From: Myxocyprinus asiaticus
Taxonomy: Eukaryota; Chordata; Actinopteri; Cypriniformes; Catostomidae
Length of the DNA stretch: 64,000 bases
Reading direction: 5' to 3'
Assembly: GCF_019703515.2 (NCBI RefSeq)
Contig: NC_059374.1
Coordinates: 17,119,095 to 17,183,094 of the forward strand
Each line of letters opens with the position of its first letter. Within the stretch, counting starts at the first letter, position 1. Below the pieces are notes generated by a model. That model was not told where the DNA came from. It ran no database searches and saw nothing but the letters and a program-made list of their open reading frames with translations. Positions 1-11,455 of this stretch are shown here, piece by piece. Made by a program: the position numbers and the translations under genes.

Positions 1-505
1 TCGGAAGTATGTCATGTGGAGAAGTCTCATGGTAGGTCCTTCCCAATGGGGAAGGAGTTACTACAAACATGGAGACTGGGGCAGAGGGTCTCTGCCCAAG
101 GAAGATGCAGTTTTCCAACAGGGAAATGAATTAGTGGAAGATATACATCGCATGGGGTTACCTACGGGGAACCGCCACATGTGGAGCACCTACCCCAGTA
201 TAGGGCTTTAGTTAGCATGTGTACTGGGCCAGTAGCGAGTCTCTCCAAAAAATCAACTGCCACAGGGCTCGAGGAAGTCAACCAGGGAACACAGTTTGTG
301 AACACTATTGGGAGTTAATGGCACACGTCTTCAGCTCAGGGGAGGTGGAAGGTGCTATGTGCAAGCGATACACCAGGCCGGCTGTCCCAGACTTACCTGC
401 TTGTATTGTGTGCCACTACACGGGATGAAACCGGTTCCACCCGGAAGTTGTAGAACCTCGCAAAGGTGTTGGGTGTTGCCCAGCCCACTGCTCTGCAAAT
501 GTCTA

Positions 506-880
506 TTAGAGAGGTGCCCCTTGCCAGGGCCCAGAATGGGCTCGTAGCCCTACCGGGGGCGGCACGTCCTGGGCGTCATATGCCATAATTATGGCGTCAA
601 TGAGCCAGTGGGTGATCCTCTGCTTGGAGACAGCGCTTCCTTTCCGCTGTCCACCAAAGCAAACAAAGAACTGCTCAGAGACTCTAAAGCTCTTTGTGCG
701 ATCCAAATAGATGCGTAAAGCGTGCACCGGACACAGCAACATCAGGGCTGGGTCTGCCTCCTCCTGGGGCAGTGCTTCCCATTGGGAAGAACACCACTTA
801 GCGAACAGACACAATTAAAGGCATACAGGTGCCTCATAGAGGGGGCCCTAGCCTGAGTGATCATGTCTACCACCATGGGT
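506..880 (-). pseudogene. DIRS tyrosine recombinase fragment
   Basis: The minus-strand ORF at 814-506 contains CPVHALRIYLDRTKSFR, then FVCFGGQ, then KQRITHWLIDAI, and ends at a GLRAHS block. These match the catalytic core of DIRS-type tyrosine recombinases leading to the HxxR motif. After the His the frame changes, so the HxxR Arg and the active Tyr are not in frame. Upstream codons (about 880-815) continue the core-binding part in other frames. Confidence 0.65.
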
Positions 881-1093
881 GGTAGACCGCTTAGGTCTTC
901 TGTGTCCCATCCAGGGGCCAGACATGGAGATTCCAGAGGTCTGGTCGCAGGTGCCAGATGGTGCCCCGTCCCTGAGAAAGAAGGTCCTTCCTCAGGGGAA
1001 TTCACCGGGGGGGGGGGGGGGGTTGGCTGTCGCGAGGAGCGTGAGGTCCAAGAACCACATCTGGGTAGGCCAGTAGGGTGCTACCAGGACGAC

Positions 1094-1642
1094 CTACTCC
1101 TCGTCCTCCCTGACCTTGCACAGGGTCTGTGCAAGTAGGCTCACTGAGGAAAACGCATATTTGCGTAGTCCAGGGGGCCAGCTGTGTGCCAGCGCATCTA
1201 TACCGAGAGGTGCCTTGGTCAGGGCATACCAGAGCGGGCAGTGGGAGGATTCCTGGGAGACGAACAGGTCTACCTGTGCCTGTCCGAATCGACTCCAGAT
1301 CAGCTGGACCACCTGAGGGTGGAGTCTCCACTCTCCCCTGAGGGTAACCTGCCATGACAGTGTGTCTGCTGCAGTGTTGAGGTCGCCTGGGATGTGTGTG
1401 GTTCGCAGCAACTTGAGATGCTGCTGACGGTTGACATATGCTACCGTTGCCATGTTGTCTGTCCGAACTAACACGTGCTTGCCCTGGATCAATGGCCGGA
1501 ACCTCCGCAGGGCGTGCAGAATTGCCAGCAACTCGAGGCAATTGATGTGCCAACACAGCCACGGGCCCGTCCATAAGCCGGCAGCTGCGTGCCCGTTGCA
1601 AACAGTGTCCCAGCCCATTTTGGAGGCATCTGTCATGACCAC
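1094..1642 (-). pseudogene. DIRS RNase H domain fragment
   Basis: An open 182-residue stretch has the RNase H blocks in order: TDASKMGW (first Asp), CLELLAI (catalytic Glu) and VRTDNMATVAY (second Asp), then HIPGDLN, then the conserved tail WSRFGQAQVDLFVSQES. This is the RNase H plus linker typical of DIRS pol between RT and the tyrosine recombinase. It is out of frame with the RT upstream and the recombinase downstream. Confidence 0.75.
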
Positions 1643-1761
1643 GATGCACCTGGAGACCTGCTATAGAGGAATGCCTGCCCGTAGAAATGTGAGGCCGGTC
1701 CAAGGGCTGAAAAGATGGTGATCGGTGTGATGGCCACGCGATGTGTCCCACTGCACCACGC

Positions 1762-2470
1762 TCATCTCGGGACTCGAGTCTGAAGCCAGTGCTGAAGCAG
1801 TCTCATATGCATCAACCCGAGCGGAGTGGCCACTGCTGAGGATGCCATATGCCCCAGGAGCCTCTGAAAAAGTTTCACTGCAACCGCTGTTTTCTGTTTG
1901 AACGCCTTCAAATAGGTCAGCACCGACTGTGCACGCTCATTCATGTGGTGCGCCGTCAACGAGACTGAGTCCAACTCCAGACCGAGAAAAGAGATGCTCT
2001 GAACCGGGAGGAGCTTGCTCTTTTCCCAGTTGACCCGAAGCCCTAGTCAGCTGAGGTGTGAGAGCACCAGGTCCCTGTGTGCACACAACACATCCCGAAA
2101 GTGAGCTAGGATTAGCGAAGATGCGAATGCCCACTTCCCTTAGCGGGGCAAGGGCTGCCTCTGCGACCTTCATGAAGACACGAGGGAACAAGGACAGACC
2201 GAAAGGGAGGACCTTGTACTGATACACCCGACCCTCGAATGCAAACCGCAGGAAGGGTCTGTGTCGAGGTAGAATTGAGATGTGGAAGTACACGTCCTTC
2301 AGGTCTACCACCGCAAACCAATCTTGATGCCGGATCTTTGCGTCAGCATCTAGGACGGGAGTCTGTGTAAAGCCCGGTTCAGTACTTGCAGGTCCAAGAT
2401 TGGCCGCAACCCACCGCCTTTTTCGGTACAATGAAGTAGGGGCTGTAAAACCCCTTCTTCATCTCGGCCG
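1762..2470 (-). pseudogene. DIRS reverse transcriptase fragment, catalytic YxDD box missing
   Basis: Translation of the minus strand shows the RT fingers and palm: a SPYFIVPKK block (about 2460-2420 in another frame), then DWFAVVDLKDVYFHISI with the first catalytic Asp, then QYKVLPFGLS (about 2330-2110). Where the YLDD box should follow, the sequence runs straight into downstream material (near 2105-2120), so the second and third catalytic aspartates appear deleted. The RT-RNase H connection continues at 1974-1762 in another frame. The enzyme would have copied the element RNA into DNA; this copy cannot. Confidence 0.8.
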
Positions 2471-3152
2471 GAGGGACAATCTCGTCAGACGTACCGGTGG
2501 GTGGGGCCTCGCGGTGGGGTGAAGCCTGAGGTGCCACACCATATCGTGGCTGTGCTGAGTTCAGGGACATCGAAGTACTTACCTGGCTCCTTGTGACCAG
2601 CCCCGGAACAGTGTGGGAAGGGGGAGGAAGAGGCCTGTCCTCGTGACTCGTGGAGACTGTCACATCGGGGGCGGATTTGTGCCACAGCTGGGCACTCAGG
2701 GGCGGGGAGACCGCCACTGGAGCGCCAAACCTGCCAAAATGGAGTGGTGGACAGTGGTCATGATGACGGCCGTGCACACCGGGTATGTGACCCAGGGAAC
2801 AAGGAAACCACTCTTGCTGAACTCTTGGGTACTGCAGCCACTTGGGCATGCAGCACAATTAAACGCAAAGGTAACAAAAGATTCTCCTCCTGGCCATCGA
2901 CCGGGGAATGGAGTGGTCTGCTTACCAGCTCCAGAGCAGTGGGTTTCATCATCCCTGGGACACCCATCTCAGGGACATGTCGAAGCCTTTTGCGGGTTCT
3001 TGGTGCCGCAAGACGGGTGGGGTCTGCATCCTGCGGTGGGCTCCACACCAGTGCAGTCACCACAGGGGGATGCCCTTGGTGACGAGCAGACGGGGTGTGG
3101 GATCTTGAGCTGCGCCGGGACAGGATGTGCCAAATAACCTCCGTCTGCTGCT

Positions 3153-4321
3153 TCACCGCTGAGAACTGCTGGGCAAAGTCCTCGGTGTTGCCGGACTGGC
3201 CAACTTGTCAGCCTCTCCTATCTCGACCAGGTTGAGCCAAAGGTGGCACTCCTGGACCACCAAGGTGGACATCGCCCACTCGAGAGACCGCGCCGTGACC
3301 TTTGTCGCCCGGAGAGCGAGGTCGGTCGCCGAGCGCAGCTCCTGCATCAATCCCGGGGCAGAACTACCCTCGTGCAGTTCCTTTAGCGCCTTGGCTTGAT
3401 GGACTTGCATCAAGGGGAGGCGGCTTGTCCAGCGGCACCGTAGGCCTTGGCTGTCAGAGACGACGTAAACCTACAGGCCTTGGACGGGAGCTTTGGGTGC
3501 CTGCACCAGGTGGCGGCGCTCTGCGGGCATAGGTGCACTGCAAGCGCCTTTATCCACCGGGGGGATTGCCGAATAGCCCTTGGCCGCCCCACCATCGAGG
3601 GTAGTGAGGGCAAGGAAGCTGAAAGATCAGGACTGGGCAGTAAAAAGTGCCTCCCACGACATTGTCAGCTCTTCATGCACTTCCGGAAAGAAAGGAACGG
3701 GGCACCGCGAGCCCAGGAACCAATCATTGAGCCACGAGGGTTCAGGGGAGAGTGGAGGGTTCCATTCTAGACCGACGCTCGCGGCTGCCTGGGAAAGCAT
3801 GTCGTCAGCTCCGCGTCAGCCTGTGACTGGGCAACCACACCTGAAGGGAGGAGCCCAGCTGAGGCTTCCGCGTCCAATTGTACGAGCCCGCTCTCCAATA
3901 CTGTGCTCGAGAGCTCATCACCTTCGTGGGCTCTGAATAAGAGGTCGAACTCTCCGTGAGACGAGCCGGCGGACTCATCCGGAAGCCCGATCGGGGCAGA
4001 CGAGCGTGCTGGGGAATGGGAGGTCTGTGAGGGGATACCCGGCGGAGGTGGTCCCATTGGGGTCCCCAAATCACCCCCAGTACTAGCTGCGCTGGCCTCA
4101 TACCTGTGGGTAGAAAGACCGAGGCGGGGAGCCTCTGGGGTGGCTTGCTTTCTTACTAAGGTAAGCCGTGACCGCATCGTTGCCATGGACATGTTCTCAC
4201 AATGAGTACATGACCCATCCACGAACGCTGTCTCCATGTGAGCAGTGCCCAGACATGAAAGACAGTGATCATGACCGTCAGAAGGTGAGAGATAACGAGC
4301 ACAACCAGGAATAACACACAA
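3153..4321 (-). pseudogene. DIRS gag-like ORF, frameshifted
   Basis: The first part (4321-3767) opens with a Cys/His-rich knuckle, with cysteines and histidines in the order C-C-H-C-C-H-C-C within the first 45 residues. An acidic Ser/Pro-rich stretch follows. A second open stretch (3413-3153) in another frame has the helical segment ending HLWLNL that is usual in the gag C-terminal half of fish DIRS elements. The two pieces are separated by frameshifts, so no intact protein is encoded. The presumed role of the parent protein is nucleocapsid formation around the element RNA. Confidence 0.7.
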
Positions 4322-4378
4322 ACGGAAAGGCAGCTTTAAAAAGACGCGTCTTTAAAAAGAAGTTTCGTATGTGCCGCT

Positions 4379-4438
4379 CTTTTAGAGACATATACTCTTT
4401 TAGAGAAATATACTCTTTCAGAGAAATATACTCTTTTA
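4379..4438. repeat. short tandem repeat in the DIRS leader (about 18 bp, 3-4 copies)
   Basis: The motif ATATACTCTTTTAGAGAA recurs every 17-18 bp three to four times. On the minus strand it encodes a repeated EYISLK peptide. It lies upstream of gag, so it is more likely leader or regulatory sequence than protein. Confidence 0.7.
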
Positions 4439-4745
4439 TTTCTGCCGAAGCGCCCAGGGGCATTCTCTGCAGTGCACCAGTGCAGAGGGGGGAGAAGCCG
4501 CTGAAATGCGCCGTCAGATCCAGCAGAGATGAATGAACAGTTGTGGGAATTCAGCTCAGTGAGCATGACCGTTCGGCTCTGAAGAGAAAATCTGAATGAG
4601 TGGTTGCGTACCAGCTCCTTTTATACCCGTATGTTCGGGGTAGTGGCATGCAAATACCACTCGCCAATTTTCATTGGCCTTTTATCAAAGACCAGAGGTG
4701 TCTCGGGCTCCCAAGAGTGACCCCTAGTGTTACTACATCAACACA

Positions 4746-5858
4746 ACGTCGAGTGAGTGACAGATAGGGAACTCACTCACACAGTTGAGTCCACTCTCAC
4801 TTACACACGCCAACTCCACCCACTCAGAGATGAGAGAGATGCACTCAGAGAGAGAGAGAGAGAAAAAAAGTACTATACTGTCAAAATTAAAAGATATTCA
4901 AGGTGTCATTTAGATCCTTCAGACACCCTTTCAGTTCTCTAGCCCTTTTCACCATAATTGCGATGTTCTCGTGCCGAGCCTGTGCTTGGCTGGTTCACAG
5001 CTGGGGCAATCTGGAGCCTGTCGCAAACCAGCTGCCCTTTTTCACTGACTTGAAATCCGAATGGTGGCGTAACAGTTTACGTGGCTAGGTGCTAGTTTTA
5101 CGTGACTACCTGTAGCAGATGGTTATATTTGGATTTTTGCCATAGCATACAGTATAATATTATGTTTACATCTTGATTGAGAATCCCACCGGTTTACTTA
5201 ACAGTAGCGGTGATCTTCCTAATTTAGTGAGAAGCTGGTCAAAAATCCACTTACTAAACAATGCACAAAATAAGACGAGAAGAGTGTAAGGTAAGCTAGC
5301 AAAGTTGTCAAATATAATACCTTACTGAGATCAGCTTCAGAACACCGGCATGCATCATTTCTTGCTGTATCTCCTTGTAGTCTCTTTTTTTCTTTACAGT
5401 CTTTCTAGTTTATCTCGGATCTCCGTAGAAGACCATATCGCAAGTAGAGTGTTCATTTCGTCCGTGTTTTTTATTATAGGGTGATGAAGTACTCCTCACT
5501 GCAGATGGTATATACAGTTGTTGTTTGTAAAACTTTAGTGACTAAATATTATCCCGGCTTCAACCCCCAGACATTATCGGTTCCTACACAGAGACCAGCA
5601 AGCTTTTGGGGCTGGTGCGGAACCAGTTTTTCCACCCCTGAATAGCCTTGAGTACATAAATAGGATATGTGAGGCTCCTTGAATGCCTAGAGAATCTCCA
5701 GAGGGTTCTTCTGATGTGGCTTGTGAGGAACCCCAAATGGTGCCTCATGTATCTTTACATTTTTTACAGTGCATGCAATACTACACAGTATATATAGATG
5801 CCTGATCTCTTAGACCACAACTGTGTGCTTAAATTAAACAAGAATTTATCTTTTACAG
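4746..5858. other. non-coding stretch before the first visible CLCA exon
   Basis: No CLCA exon 11 equivalent could be found here, although the next exon starts in phase 1 and needs one. A GA run lies at 4846-4866. Positions 5545-5760 contain short GGTTCC/GGAACC inverted words that resemble a degraded fish MITE. The rest shows no recognisable gene and is probably intron 11 of CLCA copy A. Confidence 0.45.
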
Positions 5859-7616
5859 GGGCTGATGCTTTCAAAGATGATGGCATATATTCCAGATATT
5901 TCACACAGTTACAAAATGGGAAAAGCAGCTTGAAAGTAAGAGCGAAGAATGAAGATGGGCAAGCCAGATTTACTCTCCAAAGAGAGGGTGGTGCCCTATA
6001 TGTGCCTGGATATGTAGTGAATGGTAAACCGTGACATCAATCATCAACCCTTTGTATTAACTTAAGTTTTATGCATCTATAACAGTATTTCAGTTATGAC
6101 AACTTTCAGAAAGATTTAGCATGTTAATGTGGGAATTACATATTGATTGACATATTGAAATTGGTCTTGGCGGCTAGATCTGCTATGCTGCTGCTGCTTG
6201 CAAGTATGGAGACTTGCTACTGCTAGAACATACACATACATACTGAGTTAAGCATGTGGACATGCATGCTGCACAATTAGAAAAACACAAGACATGCTGC
6301 ATAAAGCATGTATGACATGCTGCTGCACAATTAGACATACATACATTATACAGTCCCCATGTAACTGATCTAAACAAGTGAAGCTGGGGAGGTGGAGGGT
6401 TTCAGAGAAAACTCTCGCAGTGCGCTGCAGTAAAACCGATTTGCAAACTGAGCCAATTTAAAGTTAGGCAAAGAGAGAGAGAATATGCAAATTGATTGGC
6501 TACCCGATTATACATCATAGGACCTATCAGCATATACCATGTGAACCGACTGGCTTGACATATCGCATGTAAGCGAGCAGATTAGCTAATAGATTACAAG
6601 TTCAAAGAACCTATCAGCTTGCGCCATTTCTGCTGCTGATTATAATGTCTTAGTATTTTGTTGCCATCTTTAATATTTTATGTGATTTAGAATCTTTAGA
6701 ATAGCCAATCAGCTATTTAACTGCTTGGAGAGAGAATAGAAAAAAAGAGATAAATATGCAGAAATTGTTTATCAAGTGCTTGATGTTCAAATAGTTTCCC
6801 TTTGAAATCACTGTCAGAATAATTTAGATTCATATGGTTCTTCTATTTTCAGGTGTAGTGGAGCTGAACCCTCCGAAGCCTCCAATTACTGAGCCAACAG
6901 TTACAGTAGGAAGCTTCATCAGAACAGCCACTGGAGAGAGTTTTGAGGTGTCTATTCCTACAGGTACAACCCCACCAAATTTCCCCCCAAACAAAATAAC
7001 AGATCTGATTGCTGAAATCCAAGAGAACACTGTGTTTCTCAACTGGACGGCTCCTGGTGCGGATCTTGACCAGGGAACAGGTAAAACATTGAATATTACT
7101 TTTCAAATATTTAAGATACAAGATTTTACATTTCTTTCTTCTTTACTAACAAAACCAAATTTCTTGTTGTTTGCATGAAGTGATGTTCATGAATTCTTAA
7201 AAAGCATGTTTCCTTTCCTTTAAGCGAAATCCTATGAGATCAGATGGAGCGATGACCTTGAAATGCTTCGATTAAACTTCAGCATTGCTTATTTAGTCAA
7301 CACATCTGCTGTCTTGCCACAGGAGGTTGGATCAGTTGAACAGCATTCATTCATACCCAATATTACAATCCAAAATGGCACAACACTTTTCTTTGCTGTT
7401 CAGTCTGAGGATGAAGCAACAAAATCTGAAATATCTAACATTGCTCAAGCATCAAAGATTACCCTTAGTCCAAATCCTGAGCCCCCAAAACTGTCAAACC
7501 CAGGCCAGAACGTGACAGCTATTGTCATCTCTGTTTGTGTTGTAACTGTGGCAGTAACTGTTATTGTTGCTGTAACCACATGGGCAGTAAGACGAAGAAA
7601 ACGTTCAAATTTTTAG
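5859..7616 (+). CDS. clca: CLCA family protein (copy A), last three exons only
   Basis: Exons are 5859-6023, 6853-7080 and 7225-7616 (stop TAG), with AG/GT boundaries and phase 1 joins. They match exons 12-14 of the complete CLCA gene downstream in order, phase and length (165, 228 and 392 nt against 165, 222 and 380). The first encodes GADAFKDDGIYSRYF, a CLCA hallmark. The second encodes the NPPKPP and [12 protein letters not shown] region and [12 protein letters not shown], the start of the fibronectin-like C-terminal domain. The third ends in a hydrophobic segment (about AIVISVCVVTVAVTVIVAVT) and a short basic tail, so the protein is membrane-anchored. CLCA proteins regulate calcium-activated chloride channels. 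The N-terminal protease and VWA exons are not in the window; either they lie beyond the DIRS element or the gene is truncated. The three exons are intact. Confidence 0.85.
6024..6852 (+). other. CLCA copy A intron with unclassified repeat
   Basis: The intron between the exons at 5859-6023 and 6853-7080. Positions 6240-6340 contain partly repeated words (GACATGCTG, CTGCACAATTAGA), which suggests a small unclassified mobile element. No coding sequence is seen. Confidence 0.5.
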
Positions 7617-8740
7617 ACAACATCCAATATTTAAGATTAAAACAAATTCTATTAATAATCCTTTTGCCTAATTTTTAAATTACTATATACATATCCAACA
7701 ACTTTTAAACATTCTGATCAGCAAAGTTTCTTAATTTTCTTTATTAAGTTTTCTGAAAAGTTTCTTTATATTGCATACTTATAGTAAATACAAATTATGA
7801 AACATTCTGTGAAATTATCTTTGTAGTTTAAATTTGTTCTCAAAGACATTGTGTGCTGATTGAAGGGGGTGGGTGTGGGTGTGGGGGGGGGGGAGTTTGA
7901 TACCATTATAAATAGCAATATTATTATTGAATTTCAAATGCAGTTATCAATATTAATATTGCATATTTTCTGTCGCATATAAATGTACATTTGACTGTTG
8001 AGCATTCAGTTGTGAGGGAGATGTGAATTCACTGATTTTAACAACAATAAAATCAGTAAACAGTAATCTATGAAAGGCTATGACAGTAGGACTTCTTTGC
8101 TGATATTTATCTTTCATTAGTATCTTAATTATTGACAACCTTTTTCATTAAAGTTCATTGGAACTGAACATATTTACAGAGGGGGGAAAACTCATAGCTT
8201 CATCCTTAATTCACGGGGGTCCAGGCTTCAAAGCTCTTGTTAAATTCTCCTTTGTACTTTCTTTTATGAAAATTTACCACAGTTCTTGCATAGTATCCAG
8301 AGTTTAACTGTGGTTTTAGTAAAACATGTTGATCACAGGTAAAACCATGCTCCTTATTACCAGATGTAATGATGGTTTCTAAAAAACAAACTATGATATA
8401 GAAAATGATGAAAAACAATATCCATGTAGAGACTATAAAAAACAACTGCCATGAAAGTGACTTATATTCCCCAAATATACAATATTTCTGCAAAAAAAAC
8501 ATAGTTTCTACAATTAGTGTTACTAACTGCAGTGCAATAAGAATGGTGAGGTGTGGATTGAAAAGAATGGAATTACCATTGTGAATTATACATTGTTTTC
8601 CTGTTTACCTCATCACTGCTGTTTAGAATGTGGGGGCTGTTTAATCTGGTTTCAAAGAGATTTACATGGAGCCTTTAAGGTTTTTATATCTTGCGCTGTG
8701 TATACCACGGGACTGCGCGGTGCGAGCGCAGAGGTGTCAG
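7617..8740. other. intergenic, 3' flank of CLCA copy A
   Basis: AT-rich 3' flank. A G-rich run lies at 7866-7894. An AATAAA sits near 8045, but it is 430 bp from the stop, so its use as a poly(A) signal is uncertain. Positions 8170-8640 resemble a diverged repeat also seen near 42425-42620. No gene is seen. Confidence 0.5.
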
Positions 8741-9436
8741 ACCTGTGTGAAGTTGGCCCCCCATCCAACGCAAAACATCGGCAAAATAGTCTCAATCGTT
8801 TGTGCTCCATTTGTGCTGGTTTGTGCTGTAAAAATTTTCGTTTGTGCTGCTTCGGTTTTTTAGCTATTAAAATAATATTTATAGGTCATTCTGAGGTCAC
8901 TCAGCCCCCCTATGTATGTATAAACACAGAGCTACAGCAAACAGATTATGGTGCCTGTATTTATGACAATGATAATATTACTACTGTTATTCACATAACT
9001 ACATACAGTGACAAGTAAAAACACTTGGAGTTTGTGTTACATTCCACACATCCTGTGATCCGCTGTGTCCGTTAAAATTTGAAAACGCACAGTGGATAGG
9101 TAACAGTTAAGTGAATGCGACTATTTATGTGATTTGGTTTGCAATTTGGATCTTACCTTGTTACTTCAACTGTATTGTTAAAAAAAAAAGACAGTCGCAG
9201 AAACTTTTACTGGCACAAACCAGCACAAACGAAGCACAAACAAACGAGACAATTTGGGGTGAATTTGGAGCATGTAGGGGGGCTGAGTGACCTCAGAATG
9301 ACCTATAAATATTACTTTAATATCTAAAAAACCGAAGCAGTACAAACGAAAATGTTTACAGCACAAACGGAGCACAAACGATTGAGACTATTTTGCCGAC
9401 GTTTTGCGTTGGGCGGGGGGCCAACTTCACGCAGGT
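8741..9436. repeat. long inverted repeat (arms about 170 bp), foldback or MITE-like
   Basis: Positions 8741-8917 and 9271-9436 are reverse complements with scattered mismatches. The outer ends pair GTGAAGTTGGCCCCCC with GGGGGGCCAACTTCAC. The inner ends pair ACTCAGCCCCCCTA with TAGGGGGGCTGAGT. A spacer of about 350 bp separates the arms. The words TTTGTGCTCC and TTTGTGCTG recur inside the arms. The structure fits a non-autonomous DNA transposon. No transposase is present, and I cannot name the family. Confidence 0.75.
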
Positions 9437-9909
9437 TGTGATTACAATAGGCTGGGCTCAGAGGCGTACAATCAAACAGGTGTGATCTGCGGTCGTGCTG
9501 CTGTTTACCAGCACAAGAGGGACAGAAGCAGTTGTCATAATGAACCAGCTGCTCAAATAGTCTTTTCAGCATCACAATATCTTTATTTTTATATGTTACA
9601 AACATTCAAACAATCACTAAATAAAAGTTTAAAGCCATTATCAATAAGGGACACGATTTGTCCCGGATTTAAGCTGGTCAGATGGTGTCACGCTGAAATC
9701 GTTCTAGACAGCTAATTTAACACTGATATAAGTTGGAAATTTTGTCAACGGTGGGTAAGGGACCATCTGAAAAGTCCACACATTGTGCTAAAACTGTGTA
9801 CATAAACTTTCAATAAGACATACAAAATTAAACAGATCGAACAATGGATGTATACCATCACTGAGTCATAAAGACAAGATGTACAGGTGAATAAATAAGA
9901 TAAGTAATC

Positions 9910-9910
<1 letters not shown>
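9437..9910. other. intergenic, nothing recognised
   Basis: No open frame or repeat of known family is seen, apart from the flanks of the neighbouring elements. Confidence 0.4.

Positions 9911-9971
<61 letters not shown>
9911..9971. repeat. (TA)n microsatellite
   Basis: An uninterrupted run of about 30 TA dinucleotides next to the end of a Tc1-like element. Tc1 elements insert at TA, so such runs are common landing sites. Confidence 0.95.
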
Positions 9972-9976
<5 letters not shown>

Positions 9977-9977
<1 letters not shown>

Positions 9978-11408
9978 AAGGAATGTCCTCTCACTTTCAA
10001 CTGCTTTTATTTTCTACTTAACATGTGTAAATATTTGTATGAACATAAAAAGATTCAACAACTAAGACATAAACTGAACAAGTTTCACAGAAATGGAATA
10101 ATTTGTCCCTGAACAAATCAAAAAGTAACAGTCAGTATCTGGTGTGGCCACCAGCTGCATTAAGTACTGCGGTGCATCTCCTCCTCATGGACTGCACCAG
10201 ATTTGCCAGTTCTTGCTGTGAGATGTTACCCCACTCTTCCACCAAGGCACTTGCAAGTTCCCGGACATTTCTGGTGGGAAAGCCCTAGCCCTCACCCTCC
10301 GATCCAACAGGTCCCAGATGTGCTCAATGTGATTGAGATCTGGGCTCTTCGCTGGCCATGGCAGAACACTGACATTCCTGTCTTGCAGGAAATCACGCAC
10401 AGAACGAGCAGTATGGCTGGTGGCATTGTCATGCTGGAGGGTCATGTCAGGATGAGCATGCAGGAAGGGTATCACATGAGGGAGGAGGATGTCTTCCCTG
10501 TAACACACAGCGTTGAGATTGCCTGCAATGACAACAAGCTCAGTCCGATGATGCTGTGACACACTGCCCCAGACCATTACAGACCCTCCACCTCCAAATC
10601 CATCCCACTCCAGGGTACAGGCCTCAGTGTAATGCTCATTCCTTTGACAATAAACGCGAGTCCGACCATCACCCCTGGTGAGACAAAACCATGACTCATC
10701 AGTGAAGAGCACTTTTTGCCAGTCCTGTCTGGTCCAGGCAAAGGTGGGTTTGTGCCCATAGGCGACGTTGTTATCGGTGATGTCTGGTAAGGACCTGCCT
10801 TACAACAGGCCTACAAGCCCTCAGTCCAGCCTCTCTAAGCCTATTGCGGACAGTCTGAGCACTGATGGAGGGATTGTGCGTTCTTGGTGTAACTCGGGCA
10901 GTTGTTGTTGCCATCCTGTACCTGTCTTGCAGGTGTGATATTCGGATGTACCGATCCTGTGCAGGTGTTGTTACACATGGTCTGCCACTGCGAGGACGAT
11001 CAGCTGTCCTTCCTGTCTCCCTGTAGCACTGTCTTAGGCGTCTCAAAATATGAACATTGCAATTTATTGCCCTGTCCACATCTGCAGTCCTCATGCCTCC
11101 ATGCAGCATGCCTAAGGCATGTTTACGCAGATGAGCAGGGACCCTGGGCATCTTTCTTTTGGTGTTTTTCAGAGTCATTAGAAAGGTCTCTTTAGTGTCC
11201 TAAGTTTTTATAACTGTGACTTTAATTGCCTACCGTCTGTAAGCTGTTAGTGTCTTAACGACCGTTCCACAGGTGCATGTTCATTAATTGTTTATGGTTC
11301 ATTGAATAAGCATGGAAAACATTCTTTAAACCCTTTACAATACAAATTTGGATTTTTACAAAATTATCTTTAAAATACAGTGTCCTGAAAAAGGGACGTT
11401 TCTTTTTT
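9977..11408 (-). mobile_element. Tc1-like transposon, inactive
   Basis: Imperfect terminal inverted repeats begin AAAGGAATGTCC at 9977 and, reversed, AAAGAAACGTCC at 11408. The element is flanked by TA-rich microsatellites on both sides. The minus-strand interior encodes both halves of a Tc1 transposase in broken frames. Confidence 0.8.
10185..11178 (-). pseudogene. Tc1-like transposase, frameshifted
   Basis: The N-terminal half (11178-10771) has the paired-type helix-turn-helix region (RTADVDRAINCNVHILRRL), then GRTADRPRSGRP, ending with an in-frame stop. The catalytic half (10712-10185) shows LFTDESWF (first Asp), LQHDNATSHTA (second Asp), and SPDLNHIEHIWDLL with the final Glu, so all DDE residues are readable. 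A stop and a frame change separate the halves. A further shift occurs after RARAFPPEM. It would have excised and inserted the element at TA; this copy is dead. Confidence 0.85.
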
Positions 11409-11413
11409 TGATG

Positions 11414-11415
11414 AG

Positions 11416-11446
<31 letters not shown>

Positions 11447-11455
11447 TGCACACAA
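11414..11455. repeat. (TA)n(CA)n microsatellite
   Basis: TATATATATA followed by ACACACACAC at the edge of the Tc1-like element. Confidence 0.9.

Larger units (their letters stand above)
1..4745 (-). mobile_element. DIRS-type tyrosine-recombinase retrotransposon, decayed, truncated by window start
   Basis: Read on the minus strand, the order is gag (about 4321-3150), reverse transcriptase (about 2470-1762), RNase H (about 1642-1094) and tyrosine recombinase (about 880-506). This is the domain set of fish DIRS elements, which lack an aspartic protease and a DDE integrase and insert through a tyrosine recombinase. The leader end at about 4620-4745 has the short direct and inverted motifs usual for these elements (CATCAACACAACGTCGAGTG near 4737). 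All frames are broken by shifts and a deletion, so the copy is inactive. It lies upstream of, and probably within intron 11 of, CLCA copy A. The other terminus is not resolved and may lie outside the window. Confidence 0.85.

Noticed and set aside
1002..1751. A 249-residue minus-strand frame over the RNase H region
   Set aside because: It is out of frame with the RNase H motifs at 1094-1642 and has no domain pattern of its own.
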